Source of the DNA: Euonymus europaeus
Lineage: Eukaryota > Streptophyta > Magnoliopsida > Celastrales > Celastraceae
NCBI GenBank assembly: GCA_963580455.1
Contig: OY756958.1
Coordinates: 11,110,501-11,174,500, forward strand
Direction of reading: 5' to 3'
DNA length: 64,000 nucleotides
In this document: in pieces, positions 1 to 11,200 of the stretch
Layout: every line of letters begins with the position of its first letter
How positions within the stretch are numbered: the stretch's first letter is position 1
Position numbers and translations under genes: made by a program
The notes under the pieces: model-generated
Told to the model about the DNA's origin: nothing
Seen by the model: the letters and a program-made list of their open reading frames with translations, nothing else
Databases searched by the model: none

Positions 1-602
1 TACATGACAAATGGACAAAAACGTTAAAAGCTCCTCCATAAAGAGAGTTGAGCAACTTCTAATAATCAAAGTCGCTCGGTGTACACTTTTTATTGTTCTT
101 CTATGTCAAATTTTACGAGTATAAGCCTCCTAGATTATTTCGATTCCAAAACCCAAACTTTCTATGACAAATGGACAAAATCGTTTAAAGCTACTCCATA
201 GAAAGGGTTGAGCAACGTCGGACCATAAAAGTTGCTCGGTGTACACTTTTTATTGTTCATCTATGTCAAATTTTACGAGTATAAGCCTCCTAGATTATTT
301 CGATTCCAAAACCCAAACTTTCTATGACAAATGGACAAAATCGTTTAAAGCTACTCCATAGAGAGGGTTGAGCAACGTCGGACCATAAAAGTTGCTCAGT
401 GTAGACTTTTTATTGTTCTTCTATGTCAAATTTTACGACTATAAGCTTCCTAGATTATTTCGATTACAAAACCCCAACTTTCTATGACAAATGGACAAAA
501 CCGTTTAAAGCTCCTCCATAGAGTGAGTTGGGAAACTTCGGACTATCAAAGTTGCTCGGTGTACACTTTTTGTTGTTCATCTATGTCAAATTTTACGAGT
601 AT

Positions 603-608
603 AAGCTT
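603..608. other. Representative HindIII site (AAGCTT), about one per monomer
   Basis: AAGCTT sits in ATAAGCTTCC and recurs at about 160-bp spacing along the array, so a HindIII digest should give a 160-bp ladder. Monomers with ATAAGCCTCC (for example near 144, 284, 2204, 2364 and 7169), ATAAGTTTCC (near 2684) or ATAAGCATCC (for example near 21088) lack it, which would give dimer and higher bands from those blocks. Confidence 0.9.
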
Positions 609-689
609 CCTAGATTATTTCGATGCCAAAACAACAACTATCAATGACAAATCGACAAAACCGTTAAAAGCAACTCCATAGAGAGAGTT

Positions 690-717
690 GAGCAACTTCG
701 GACCATAAAAGTTGCTC
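690..717. repeat. Representative perfect inverted repeat present in many monomers
   Basis: Left arm GAGCAACTT at 690-698, 10-nt spacer at 699-708, right arm AAGTTGCTC at 709-717; the arms are exact reverse complements over 9 bp. The same element recurs in most monomers of the class with GGACCATAAA in the spacer. The alternating class with GGACTATCAA has GGGCAACTT as left arm, which leaves 8 of 9 pairs. It could form a short hairpin or cruciform; whether it does is inference. Confidence 0.85.
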
Positions 718-3617
718 GGTGTACACTTTTTATTGTTATTCTATGTCAAATTTTACGAGTATAAGCTTCCTAAATTATTTCGATGCCAAAACCCCAACTT
801 TCAGTGACAAATGGACAAAACCGTTTAAAGCTCCTCCATAGAGTGAGTTGGGCAACTTCGGACTATCAAAGTTGCTCGGTGTACACTTTTTATTATTCTT
901 CTATGTCAAATTTTACGAGTATAAGCTTTCTAGATTATTTCGATTACAAAACCCCAACTTTGTATGACAAATGGACAAAACCGTTTAAAGCTCCTCCATA
1001 GAGTGAGTTGGGAAGCTTCGGACTATCAAAGTTGCTCGGTGTACACTTTTTGTTGTTATTCTATGTCAAATTTTACGAGTATAAGCTTCCTAGATTATTT
1101 CGATGCCAAAACAGCAACTATCAATGACAAATCGACAAAACCGTTTAAGGCACCTCCATAGAGTGAGTTGGGCAACTTCGGACTATCAAAGTTGCTCGGT
1201 ATACACTTTTTATTGTGCTTCTATGTCAAATTTTACGAGTATAAGCTTCCTAGATTATTTCGATGCCAAAACCCCAACTTTTTATGACAAATGGACAAAA
1301 ACTTTTAAAGCTACTCCATAGAGAGAGTTGAGCAACTTCAGAATATAAACGTTGCTCGGTGTACACTTTTTATTGTTATTCTATATCAAATTTTACGAGT
1401 ATAAGCTTCGTAGATTATTTCGATGCCAAAACCCCAACTTTCTGTGACAAATGGACAAAACCGTTTAAAGCTCCTCCATAGAGTGAGTTGGGCAACTTCG
1501 GACTATCAAAGTTGCTCGGTGTACACTTTTTCTTGTTCTTCTATGTCGAATTTTACGAGTATAAGCTTCCTAGATTATTTCGATGCCAAAACCCCAACTT
1601 TTTATGACAAATGGACAAAAACTTTTAAAGCTACTCCATAGAGAGAGTTGAGCAACTTCAGAATATAAAAGTTGCTCGGTGTAGACTTTTTATTGTTATT
1701 CTATATCAAATTTTACGAGTATAAGCTTCGTAGATTATTTCGATGCCAAAACCCCAACTTTCTGTGACAAATGGACAAAACCGTTTAAAGCTCCTCCATA
1801 GAGTGAGTTGGGCAACTTCAGACTATCAAAGTTGCTCGGTGTACACTTTTTATTATTCTTCTATGTCAAATTTTACGAGTATAAGCTTTCTAGATTATTT
1901 CGATTACAAAACCCCAACTTTGTATGACAAATGGACAAAACCGTTTAAAGCTCCTCCATAGAGTGAGTTGGCAAACTTCGGACTATCAAAGTTGCTCGGT
2001 GTACACTTTTTGTTGTTCTTCTATGTCAAATTTTACGAGTATAAGCTTCCTAGATTATTTCGATATGAAAACACCAACTTTACATGACAAATGGACAAAA
2101 ACGTTAAAAGCTCCTCCATAGAGAGAGTTGAGCAACTTCTAATCATCAAAGTCGCTCGGTGTACACTTTTTATTGTTCTTCTATGTCAAATTTTACGAGT
2201 ATAAGCCTCCTAGATTATTTCGATTTCAAAACCCAAACTTTCTATGACAAATGGACAAAATCGTTTAAAGCTACTCCATAGAAAGGGTTGAGCAACGTCG
2301 GACCATAAAAGTTCCTCGGTGTACACTTTTTATTGTTCTTCTATGTCAAATTTTACGAGTATAAGCCTCCTAGATTATTTCGATTCCAAAACCCGAACTT
2401 TCTATGACAAATGGACAAAATCGTTTAAAGCTACTCCATAGAGAGGGTTGAGCAACGTCGGACCATAAAAGTTGCTCGGTGTAGACTTTTTATTGTTCTT
2501 CTATGTCAAATTTTACGACTATAAGCTTCCTAGATTATTTCGATGCCAAAACCCGAACTTTCTATGACAAATGGACAAAAACGTTAAAGGCTCCTCCATA
2601 GAAAGAGTTGTGCAACTTCGGACTATCAAAGTTGCTCGGTGTACACTTTTTATTGTTCTTCTATGTCAAATTTTACGAGTATAAGTTTCCTAGATTATTT
2701 CGATGCCAAAACAGCAACTATCAATGACAAATCGACAAAACCGTTAAAAGCTACTCAAGAGAGAGAGTTGAGCAACTTCGGACCATAAAAGTTGCTCGGT
2801 GTAGACTTTTTATTGTTATTCTATGTCAAATTTTACGAATATAAGCTTCCTAAATTATTTCGATGCCAAAACCCGAACTTTCTGCGACAAATGGACAAAA
2901 CCGTTTAAAGCTCCTCCATAGAGTGAGTTGGGCAACTTCGGACTATCAAAGTTGCTCGGTGTACACTTTTTATTATTCGTCTATGTCAAATTTTACGAGT
3001 ATAAGTTTTCTAGATTATTTCGATTACAAAACCCCAACTTTCTATGACAAATGGAAAAAACCGTTTAAAGCTCCTCCATAGAGTGAGTTGGGAAACTTCG
3101 GACTATCAAAGTTGCTCGGTGTACACTTTTTGTTGTTCATCTATGTCAAATTTTACGAGTATAAGCTTCCTAGATTATTTCGATGCCAAAACAGCAACTA
3201 TCAATGACAAATCGACAAAACCGTTAAAAGCAACTCGATAGAGAGAGTTGAGCAACTTCGGACCGTAAAAGTTGCTCGGTGTACACTTTTTATTGTTATT
3301 CTATGTCAAATTTTACGAGTATAAGCTTCCTAAATTATTTCGATGCCAAAACCCCAACTTTCAGTGACAAATGGACAAAACCGTTTAAAGCTCCTCCATA
3401 GAGTGAGTTGGGCAACTTCGGACTATCAAAGTTGTTCGGTGTACACTTTTTATTATTCTTCTATGTCAAATTTTACGAGTATAAGCTTTCTAGATTATTT
3501 CGATTACAAAACCCCAACTTTGTATGACAAATGGACAAAACCGTTTAAAGCTCCTCCATAGAGTGAGTTGGGAAACTTCGGACTATCAAAGTTGCTCGGT
3601 GTACACTTTTTGTTGTT

Positions 3618-3621
3618 CTTT
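3618..3621. other. Two-base insertion marker monomer (162 bp)
   Basis: The usual GTTGTTCTTCTATG reads GTTGTTCTTTTCTATG here, adding two T. The same insertion recurs at about 9859-9862, 6,241 bp downstream, which makes it a diagnostic marker of the large duplication. Confidence 0.9.
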
Positions 3622-5653
3622 TCTATGTCAAATTTTACGAGTATAAGCTTCCTAGATTATTTCGATGCCAAAACAGCAACTATCAATGATAAATCGACAA
3701 AACCGTTAAAAGCTACTTCATAGAGAGAGTTGAGCAACTTCGGACCATAAAAGTTGCTCGGTGTAGACTTTTTATTGTTATTCTATATCAAATTTTACGA
3801 GTATAAGCTTCGTAGATTATTTCGATGCCAAAACCCCAACTTTCTGTGACAAATGGACAAAACCGTTTAAAGCCCCTCCATAGAGTGAGTTGGGCAACTT
3901 CGGACTATCAAAGTTGCTCGGTATACACTTTTTATTGTGCTTCTATGTCAAATTTTACGAGTATAAGCTTCCTAGATTATTTCGATGCCAAAACCCCAAC
4001 TTTTTATGACAAATGGACAAAAACTTTTAAAGCTACTCCATAGAGAGAGTTGAGCAACTTCAGAATATAAACGTTGATCGGTGTACACTTTTTATTGTTA
4101 TTCTATATCAAATTTTACGAGTATAAGCTTCATAGATTATATCGATGCCAAAACCCCAACTTTCTGTGACAAATGGACAAAACCGTTTAAAGCTCCTCCA
4201 TAGAGTGAGTTGGGCAACTTCGGACTATCAAAGTTGCTCGGTGTACACTTTTTCTTGTTCTTCTATGTCAAATTTTACGAGTATAAGCTTCCTAGATTAT
4301 TTCGATGCCAAAACCCCAACTTTTTATGACAAATGGACAAAAACTTTTAAAGCTACTCCATAGAGAGAGTTGAGCAACTTCAGAATATAAAAGTTGCTCG
4401 GTGTACACTTTTTATTGTTATTCTATATCAAATTTTACGAGTATAAGCTTCGTAGATTATTTCGATGCCAAAACCCCAACTTTCTGTGACAAATGGACAA
4501 AACCGTTTAAAGCTCCTCCATAGAGTGAGTTGGGAAACTTCGGACTATCAAAGTTGCTCGGTGTACACTTTTTGTTGTTCATCTATGTCAAATTTTACGA
4601 GTATAAGCTTCCTAGATTATTTCGATGCCAAAACAACAACTATCAATGACAAATCGGCAAAACCGTTAAAAGCAACTCCATAGAGAGAGTTGAGCAACTT
4701 CGGACCATAAAAGTTGCTCGGTGTACACTTTTTATTATTCGTCTATGTCAAATTTTACGAGTATAAGCTTCCTAAATTATTTCGATTACAAAACCCCAAC
4801 TTTCTATGACAAATGGACAAAACCGTTTAAAGCTCCTCCATAGAGTGAGTTGGGAAACTTCGGACTATCAAAGTTGCTCGGTGTACACTTTTTGTTGTTC
4901 ATCTATGTCAAATTTTACGAGTATAAGCTTCCTAGATTATTTCGATGCCAAAACAGCAACTATCAATGACAAATCGACAAAACCGTTAAAAGCAACTCCA
5001 TAGAGAGAGTTGAGCAACTTCGGACCATAAAAGTTGCTCGGTGTACACTTTTTATTGTTATTCTATGTCAAATTTTACGAGTATAAGCTTCCTAAATTAT
5101 TTCGATGCCAAAACCCCAACTTTCAGTGACAAATGGACAAAACCGTTTAAAGCTCCTCCATAGAGTGAGTTGGGCAACTTCGGACTATCAAAGTTGTTCG
5201 GTGTACACTTTTTATTATTCTTCTACGTCAAATTTTACGAGTATAAGCTTTCTAGATTATTTCGATTACAAAACCCCAACTTTGTATGACAAATGGACAA
5301 AACCGTTTAAAGCTCCTCCATAGAGTGAGTTGGGAAACTTCGGACTATCAAAGTTGCTCGCTGTACACTTTTTGTTGTTCCTCTATGTCAAATTTTACGA
5401 GTATAAGCTTCCTAGATTATTTCGATGCCAAAACAGCAACTATCAATGACAAATCGACAAAACCGTTAAAAGCTACTTCATAGAGAGAGTTGAGCAACTT
5501 CAGACCATAAAAGTTGCTCGGTGTAGACTTTTTATTGTTATTCTATGTCAAATTTTACGAGTATAAGCTTCGTAGATTATTTCGATGCCAAAACTCCAAC
5601 TTTCTGTGACAAATGGACAAAACCGTTTAAAGCTCCTCCATAGAGTGAGTTGG

Positions 5654-6500
5654 GCAACTTCGGACTATCAAAGTTGCTCGGTGTACACTTTTTATTGTTC
5701 TTCTATGTCAAATTTTACGAGTATAAGTTTCCTAGATTATTTCGATGCCAAAACAGCAACTATCAATGACAAATCGACAAAACCGTTAAAACCTACTCAA
5801 GAGAGAGAGTTGAGCAACTTCGGACCATAAAAGTTGCTCGGTGTACACTTTTTATTGTTATTCTATGTCAAATTTTACGAATATAAGCTTCCTAAATTAT
5901 TTCGATGCCAAAACCCGAACTTTCTGCGACAAATGGACAAAACCGTTTAAAGCTCCTCCATAGAGTGAGTTGGGCAACTTCGGACTATCAAAGTTGCTCG
6001 GTGTACACTTTTTATTATTCGTCTATGTCAAATTTTACGAGTATAAGCTTTCTAGATTATTTCGATTACAAAACCCCAACTTTCTATGACAAATGGACAA
6101 AACCGTTTAAAGCTCCTCCATAGAGTGAGTTGGGAAACATCGGACTATCAAAGTTGCTCGGTGTACACTTTTTGTTGTTCATCTATGTCAAATTTTACGA
6201 GTATAAGCTTCCTAGATTATTTCGATGCCAAAACAGCAACTATCAATGACAAATCGACAAAACCGTTAAAAGCAACTCCATAGAGAGAGTTGAGCAACTT
6301 CGGACCATAAAAGTTGCTCGGTGTACACTTTTTATTGTTATTCTATGTCAAATTTTACGAGTATAAGCTTCCTAAATTATTTCGATGCCAAAACCCCAAC
6401 TTTCAGTGACAAATGGACAAAACCGTTTAAAGCTCCTCCATAGAGTGAGTTGGGCAACTTCGGACTATCAAAGTTGTTCGGTGTACACTTTTTGTTGTTC
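5654..6500. repeat. Recurrent 840-bp satellite segment inside the 6,241-bp block
   Basis: A run of about 5.25 monomers starts with the ATAAGTTTCC monomer, followed by a monomer whose junction reads CTACTCAAGAGAGAG and then by CCCGAACTTTCTGCGAC. It is found near 2612-3451, 5654-6500 and 7414-8259, and again 6,241 bp downstream of each. Spacings of 3,042 bp (19 monomers +2) and 1,760 bp (11 monomers) show it served as a repeat within the block. Degenerate versions start near 16374, 17174 and 18614. Confidence 0.8.
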
Positions 6501-8236
6501 ATCTATGTCAAATTTTACGAGTATAAGCTTCCTAGATTATTTCGATGCCAAAACCTCAACTTTTTATGACAAATGGACAAAAACTTTTAAAGCTACTCCA
6601 TAGAGAGAGTTGAGCAACTTCAGAATATAAAAGTTGCTCGGTGTACACTTTTTATTGTTATTCTATATCAAATTTTACGAGTATAAGCTTCGTAGATTAT
6701 TTCGATGCCAAAACCCCAACTTTCTGTGACAAATGGACAAAACCGTTTAAAGCTTCTCCATAGAGTGAGTTGGGCAACTTCGGACTATCAAAGTTGCTCG
6801 GTGTACACTTTTTATTATTCTTCTATGTCAAATTTTACGAGTATAAGCTTTCTAGATTATTTCGATTACAAAACCCCAACTTTGTATGACAAATGGACAA
6901 AACCGTTTAAAGCTCCTCCATAGAGTGAGTTGGGAAACTTCGGACTATCAAAGTTGCTCGGTGTACACTTTTTGTTGTTCTTCTATGTCAAATTTTATGA
7001 GTATAAGCTTCCTAGATTATTTTTATATGAAAACACCGACTTTACATGACAAATGGACAAAAACGTTAAAAGCTCCTCCACACAGAGAGTTGAGCAACTT
7101 CTAATCATCAAAGTCGCTCGGTGTACACTTTTTATTGTTCTTCTATGTCAAATTTTACGAGTATAAGCCTCCTAGATTATTTCGATTCCAAAACCCGAAC
7201 TTTCTATGACAAATGGACAAAATCGTTTAAAGCTACTCCATAGAGAGTGTTGAGCAACGTCGGACCATAAAAGTTGCTCGGTGTAGACTTTTTATTGTTC
7301 TTCTATGTCAAATTTTACGACTATAAGCTTCCTAGATTATTTCGATGCCAAAACCCGAACTTTCTATGACAAATGGACAAAAACGTTAAAGGCTCCTCCA
7401 TAGAAAGAGTTGTGCAACTTCGGACTATCAAAGTTGCTCGGTGTACACTTTTTATTGTTCTTCTATGTCAAATTTTACGAGTATAAGTTTCCTAGATTAT
7501 TTCGATGCCAAAACAGCAACTATCAATGACAAATCGACAAAACCGTTAAAAGCTACTCAAGAGAGAGAGTTGAGCAACTTCGGACCATAAAAGTTGCTCG
7601 GTGTACACTTTTTATTGTTATTCTATGTCAAATTTTACGAATATAAGCTTCCTAAATTATTTCGATGCCAAAACCCGAACTTTCTGCGACAAATGGACAA
7701 AACCGTTTAAAGCTCCTCCATAGAGTGAGTTGGGCAACTTCGGACTATCAAAGTTGCTCGGTGTACACTTTTTATTATTCGTCTATGTCAAATTTTACGA
7801 GTATAAGCTTTCTAGATTATTTCGATTACAAAACCCCAACTTTCTATGACAAATGGACAAAACCGTTTAAAGCTCCTCCATAGAGTGAGTTGGGAAACAT
7901 CGGACTATCAAAGTTGCTCGGTGTACACTTTTTGTTGTTCATCTATGTCAAAATTTACGAGTATAAGCTTCCTAGATTATTTCGATGCCAAAACAGAACT
8001 ATCAATGACAAATCGACAAAACCGTTAAAAGCAACTCCATAGAGAGAGTTGAGCAACTTCGGACCATAAAAGTTGCTCGGTGTACACTTTTTATTGTTAT
8101 TCTATGTCAAATTTTACGAGTATAACCTTCCTAAATTATTTCGATGCCAAAACCCCAACTTTCAGTGACAAATGGACAAAACCGTTTAAAGCTCCTCCAT
8201 AGAGTGAGTTGGGCAACTTCGGACTATCAAAGTTGT

Positions 8237-11200
8237 TCGGTGTACACTTTTTGTTGTTCTTCTATGTCAAATTTTACGAGTATAAGCTTCCTAGATTATT
8301 TCGATATGAAAACACCAACTTTACATGACAAATGGACAAAAACGTTAAAAGCTCCTCCATAGAGAGAGTTGAGCAACTTCTAATCATCAAAGTCGCTCGG
8401 TGTACACTTTTTATTGTTCTTCTATGTCAAATTTTACGAGTATAAGCCTCCTAGATTATTTCGATTTCAAAACCCAAACTTTCTATGACAAATGGACAAA
8501 ATCGTTTAAAGCTACTCCATAGAAAGGGTTGAGCAACGTCGGACCATAAAAGTTCCTCGGTGTACACTTTTTATTGTTCTTCTATGTCAAATTTTACGAG
8601 TATAAGCCTCCTAGATTATTTCGATTCCAAAACCCGAACTTTCTATGACAAATGGACAAAATCGTTTAAAGCTACTCCATAGAGAGGGTTGAGCAACGTC
8701 GGACCATAAAAGTTGCTCGGTGTAGACTTTTTATTGTTCTTCTATGTCAAATTTTACGACTATAAGCTTCCTAGATTATTTCGATGCCAAAACCCGAACT
8801 TTCTATGACAAATGGACAAAAACGTTAAAGGCTCCTCCATAGAAAGAGTTGTGCAACTTCGGACTATCAAAGTTGCTCGGTGTACACTTTTTATTGTTCT
8901 TCTATGTCAAATTTTACGAGTATAAGTTTCCTAGATTATTTCGATGCCAAAACAGCAACTATCAATGACAAATCGACAAAACCGTTAAAAGCTACTCAAG
9001 AGAGAGAGTTGAGCAACTTCGGACCATAAAAGTTGCTCGGTGTAGACTTTTTATTGTTATTCTATGTCAAATTTTACGAATATAAGCTTCCTAAATTATT
9101 TCGATGCCAAAACCCGAACTTTCTGCGACAAATGGACAAAACCGTTTAAAGCTCCTCCATAGAGTGAGTTGGGCAACTTCGGACTATCAAAGTTGCTCGG
9201 TGTACACTTTTTATTATTCGTCTATGTCAAATTTTACGAGTATAAGTTTTCTAGATTATTTCGATTACAAAACCCCAACTTTCTATGACAAATGGAAAAA
9301 ACCGTTTAAAGCTCCTCCATAGAGTGAGTTGGGAAACTTCGGACTATCAAAGTTGCTCGGTGTACACTTTTTGTTGTTCATCTATGTCAAATTTTACGAG
9401 TATAAGCTTCCTAGATTATTTCGATGCCAAAACAGCAACTATCAATGACAAATCGACAAAACCGTTAAAAGCAACTCGATAGAGAGAGTTGAGCAACTTC
9501 GGACCGTAAAAGTTGCTCGGTGTACACTTTTTATTGTTATTCTATGTCAAATTTTACGAGTATAAGCTTCCTAAATTATTTCGATGCCAAAACCCCAACT
9601 TTCAGTGACAAATGGACAAAACCGTTTAAAGCTCCTCCATAGAGTGAGTTGGGCAACTTCGGACTATCAAAGTTGTTCGGTGTACACTTTTTATTATTCT
9701 TCTATGTCAAATTTTACGAGTATAAGCTTTCTAGATTATTTCGATTACAAAACCCCAACTTTGTATGACAAATGGACAAAACCGTTTAAAGCTCCTCCAT
9801 AGAGTGAGTTGGGAAACTTCGGACTATCAAAGTTGCTCGGTGTACACTTTTTGTTGTTCTTTTCTATGTCAAATTTTACGAGTATAAGCTTCCTAGATTA
9901 TTTCGATGCCAAAACAGCAACTATCAATGATAAATCGACAAAACCGTTAAAAGCTACTTCATAGAGAGAGTTGAGCAACTTCGGACCATAAAAGTTGCTC
10001 GGTGTAGACTTTTTATTGTTATTCTATATCAAATTTTACGAGTATAAGCTTCGTAGATTATTTCGATGCCAAAACCCCAACTTTCTGTGACAAATGGACA
10101 AAACCGTTTAAAGCCCCTCCATAGAGTGAGTTGGGCAACTTCGGACTATCAAAGTTGCTCGGTATACACTTTTTATTGTGCTTCTATGTCAAATTTTACG
10201 AGTATAAGCTTCCTAGATTATTTCGATGCCAAAACCCCAACTTTTTATGACAAATGGACAAAAACTTTTAAAGCTACTCCATAGAGAGAGTTGAGCAACT
10301 TCAGAATATAAACGTTGATCGGTGTACACTTTTTATTGTTATTCTATATCAAATTTTACGAGTATAAGCTTCATAGATTATATCGATGCCAAAACCCCAA
10401 CTTTCTGTGACAAATGGACAAAACCGTTTAAAGCTCCTCCATAGAGTGAGTTGGGCAACTTCGGACTATCAAAGTTGCTCGGTGTACACTTTTTCTTGTT
10501 CTTCTATGTCAAATTTTACGAGTATAAGCTTCCTAGATTATTTCGATGCCAAAACCCCAACTTTTTATGACAAATGGACAAAAACTTTTAAAGCTACTCC
10601 ATAGAGAGAGTTGAGCAACTTCAGAATATAAAAGTTGCTCGGTGTACACTTTTTATTGTTATTCTATATCAAATTTTACGAGTATAAGCTTCGTAGATTA
10701 TTTCGATGCCAAAACCCCAACTTTCTGTGACAAATGGACAAAACCGTTTAAAGCTCCTCCATAGAGTGAGTTGGGAAACTTCGGACTATCAAAGTTGCTC
10801 GGTGTACACTTTTTGTTGTTCATCTATGTCAAATTTTACGAGTATAAGCTTCCTAGATTATTTCGATGCCAAAACAACAACTATCAATGACAAATCGGCA
10901 AAACCGTTAAAAGCAACTCCATAGAGAGAGTTGAGCAACTTCGGACCATAAAAGTTGCTCGGTGTACACTTTTTATTATTCGTCTATGTCAAATTTTACG
11001 AGTATAAGCTTCCTAAATTATTTCGATTACAAAACCCCAACTTTCTATGACAAATGGACAAAACCGTTTAAAGCTCCTCCATAGAGTGAGTTGGGAAACT
11101 TCGGACTATCAAAGTTGCTCGGTGTACACTTTTTGTTGTTCATCTATGTCAAATTTTACGAGTATAAGCTTCCTAGATTATTTCGATGCCAAAACAGCAA

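Larger units (their letters stand above)
1..1995. repeat. Satellite segment, mosaic of dimers and rarer monomer classes
   Basis: This segment holds about 12.5 monomers. The first 480 bases carry the class with ATAAGCCTCC (HindIII site lost) and GAGCAACGTCGG, closely like bases about 2080-2560. Bases about 361-1000 resemble 2921-3560 (offset 2,560 bp, 16 monomers). Bases about 1103-1960 are 320-bp dimers that recur at 15185-16040 (offset 14,082 bp). The left end is cut by the window, so the parent block cannot be defined. No gene is seen. Confidence 0.85.
1996..8236. repeat. 6,241-bp satellite block, copy 1 of a tandem pair (39 monomers)
   Basis: Every base from about 1996 on is matched 6,241 bp downstream until the second copy ends near 14477-14500. 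The length is 39 x 160 plus 1, explained by a monomer with two extra T near 3618-3621 (+2) and a monomer lacking one base near 7997 (-1), both shared by the two copies. Inside, an 840-bp piece recurs at about 2612, 5654 and 7414. The left limit is set by GTTGCTCGG at 1995 against GTTGTTCGG at 8236. Confidence 0.9.

Noticed and set aside
690..717. CENP-B box
   Set aside because: TTCGGACCATA in the spacer region matches the TTCGNNNNA half of the box, but the following CGGG is AAAG in the monomers I checked. TTTCGATGCC also fails at the A and CGGG positions.
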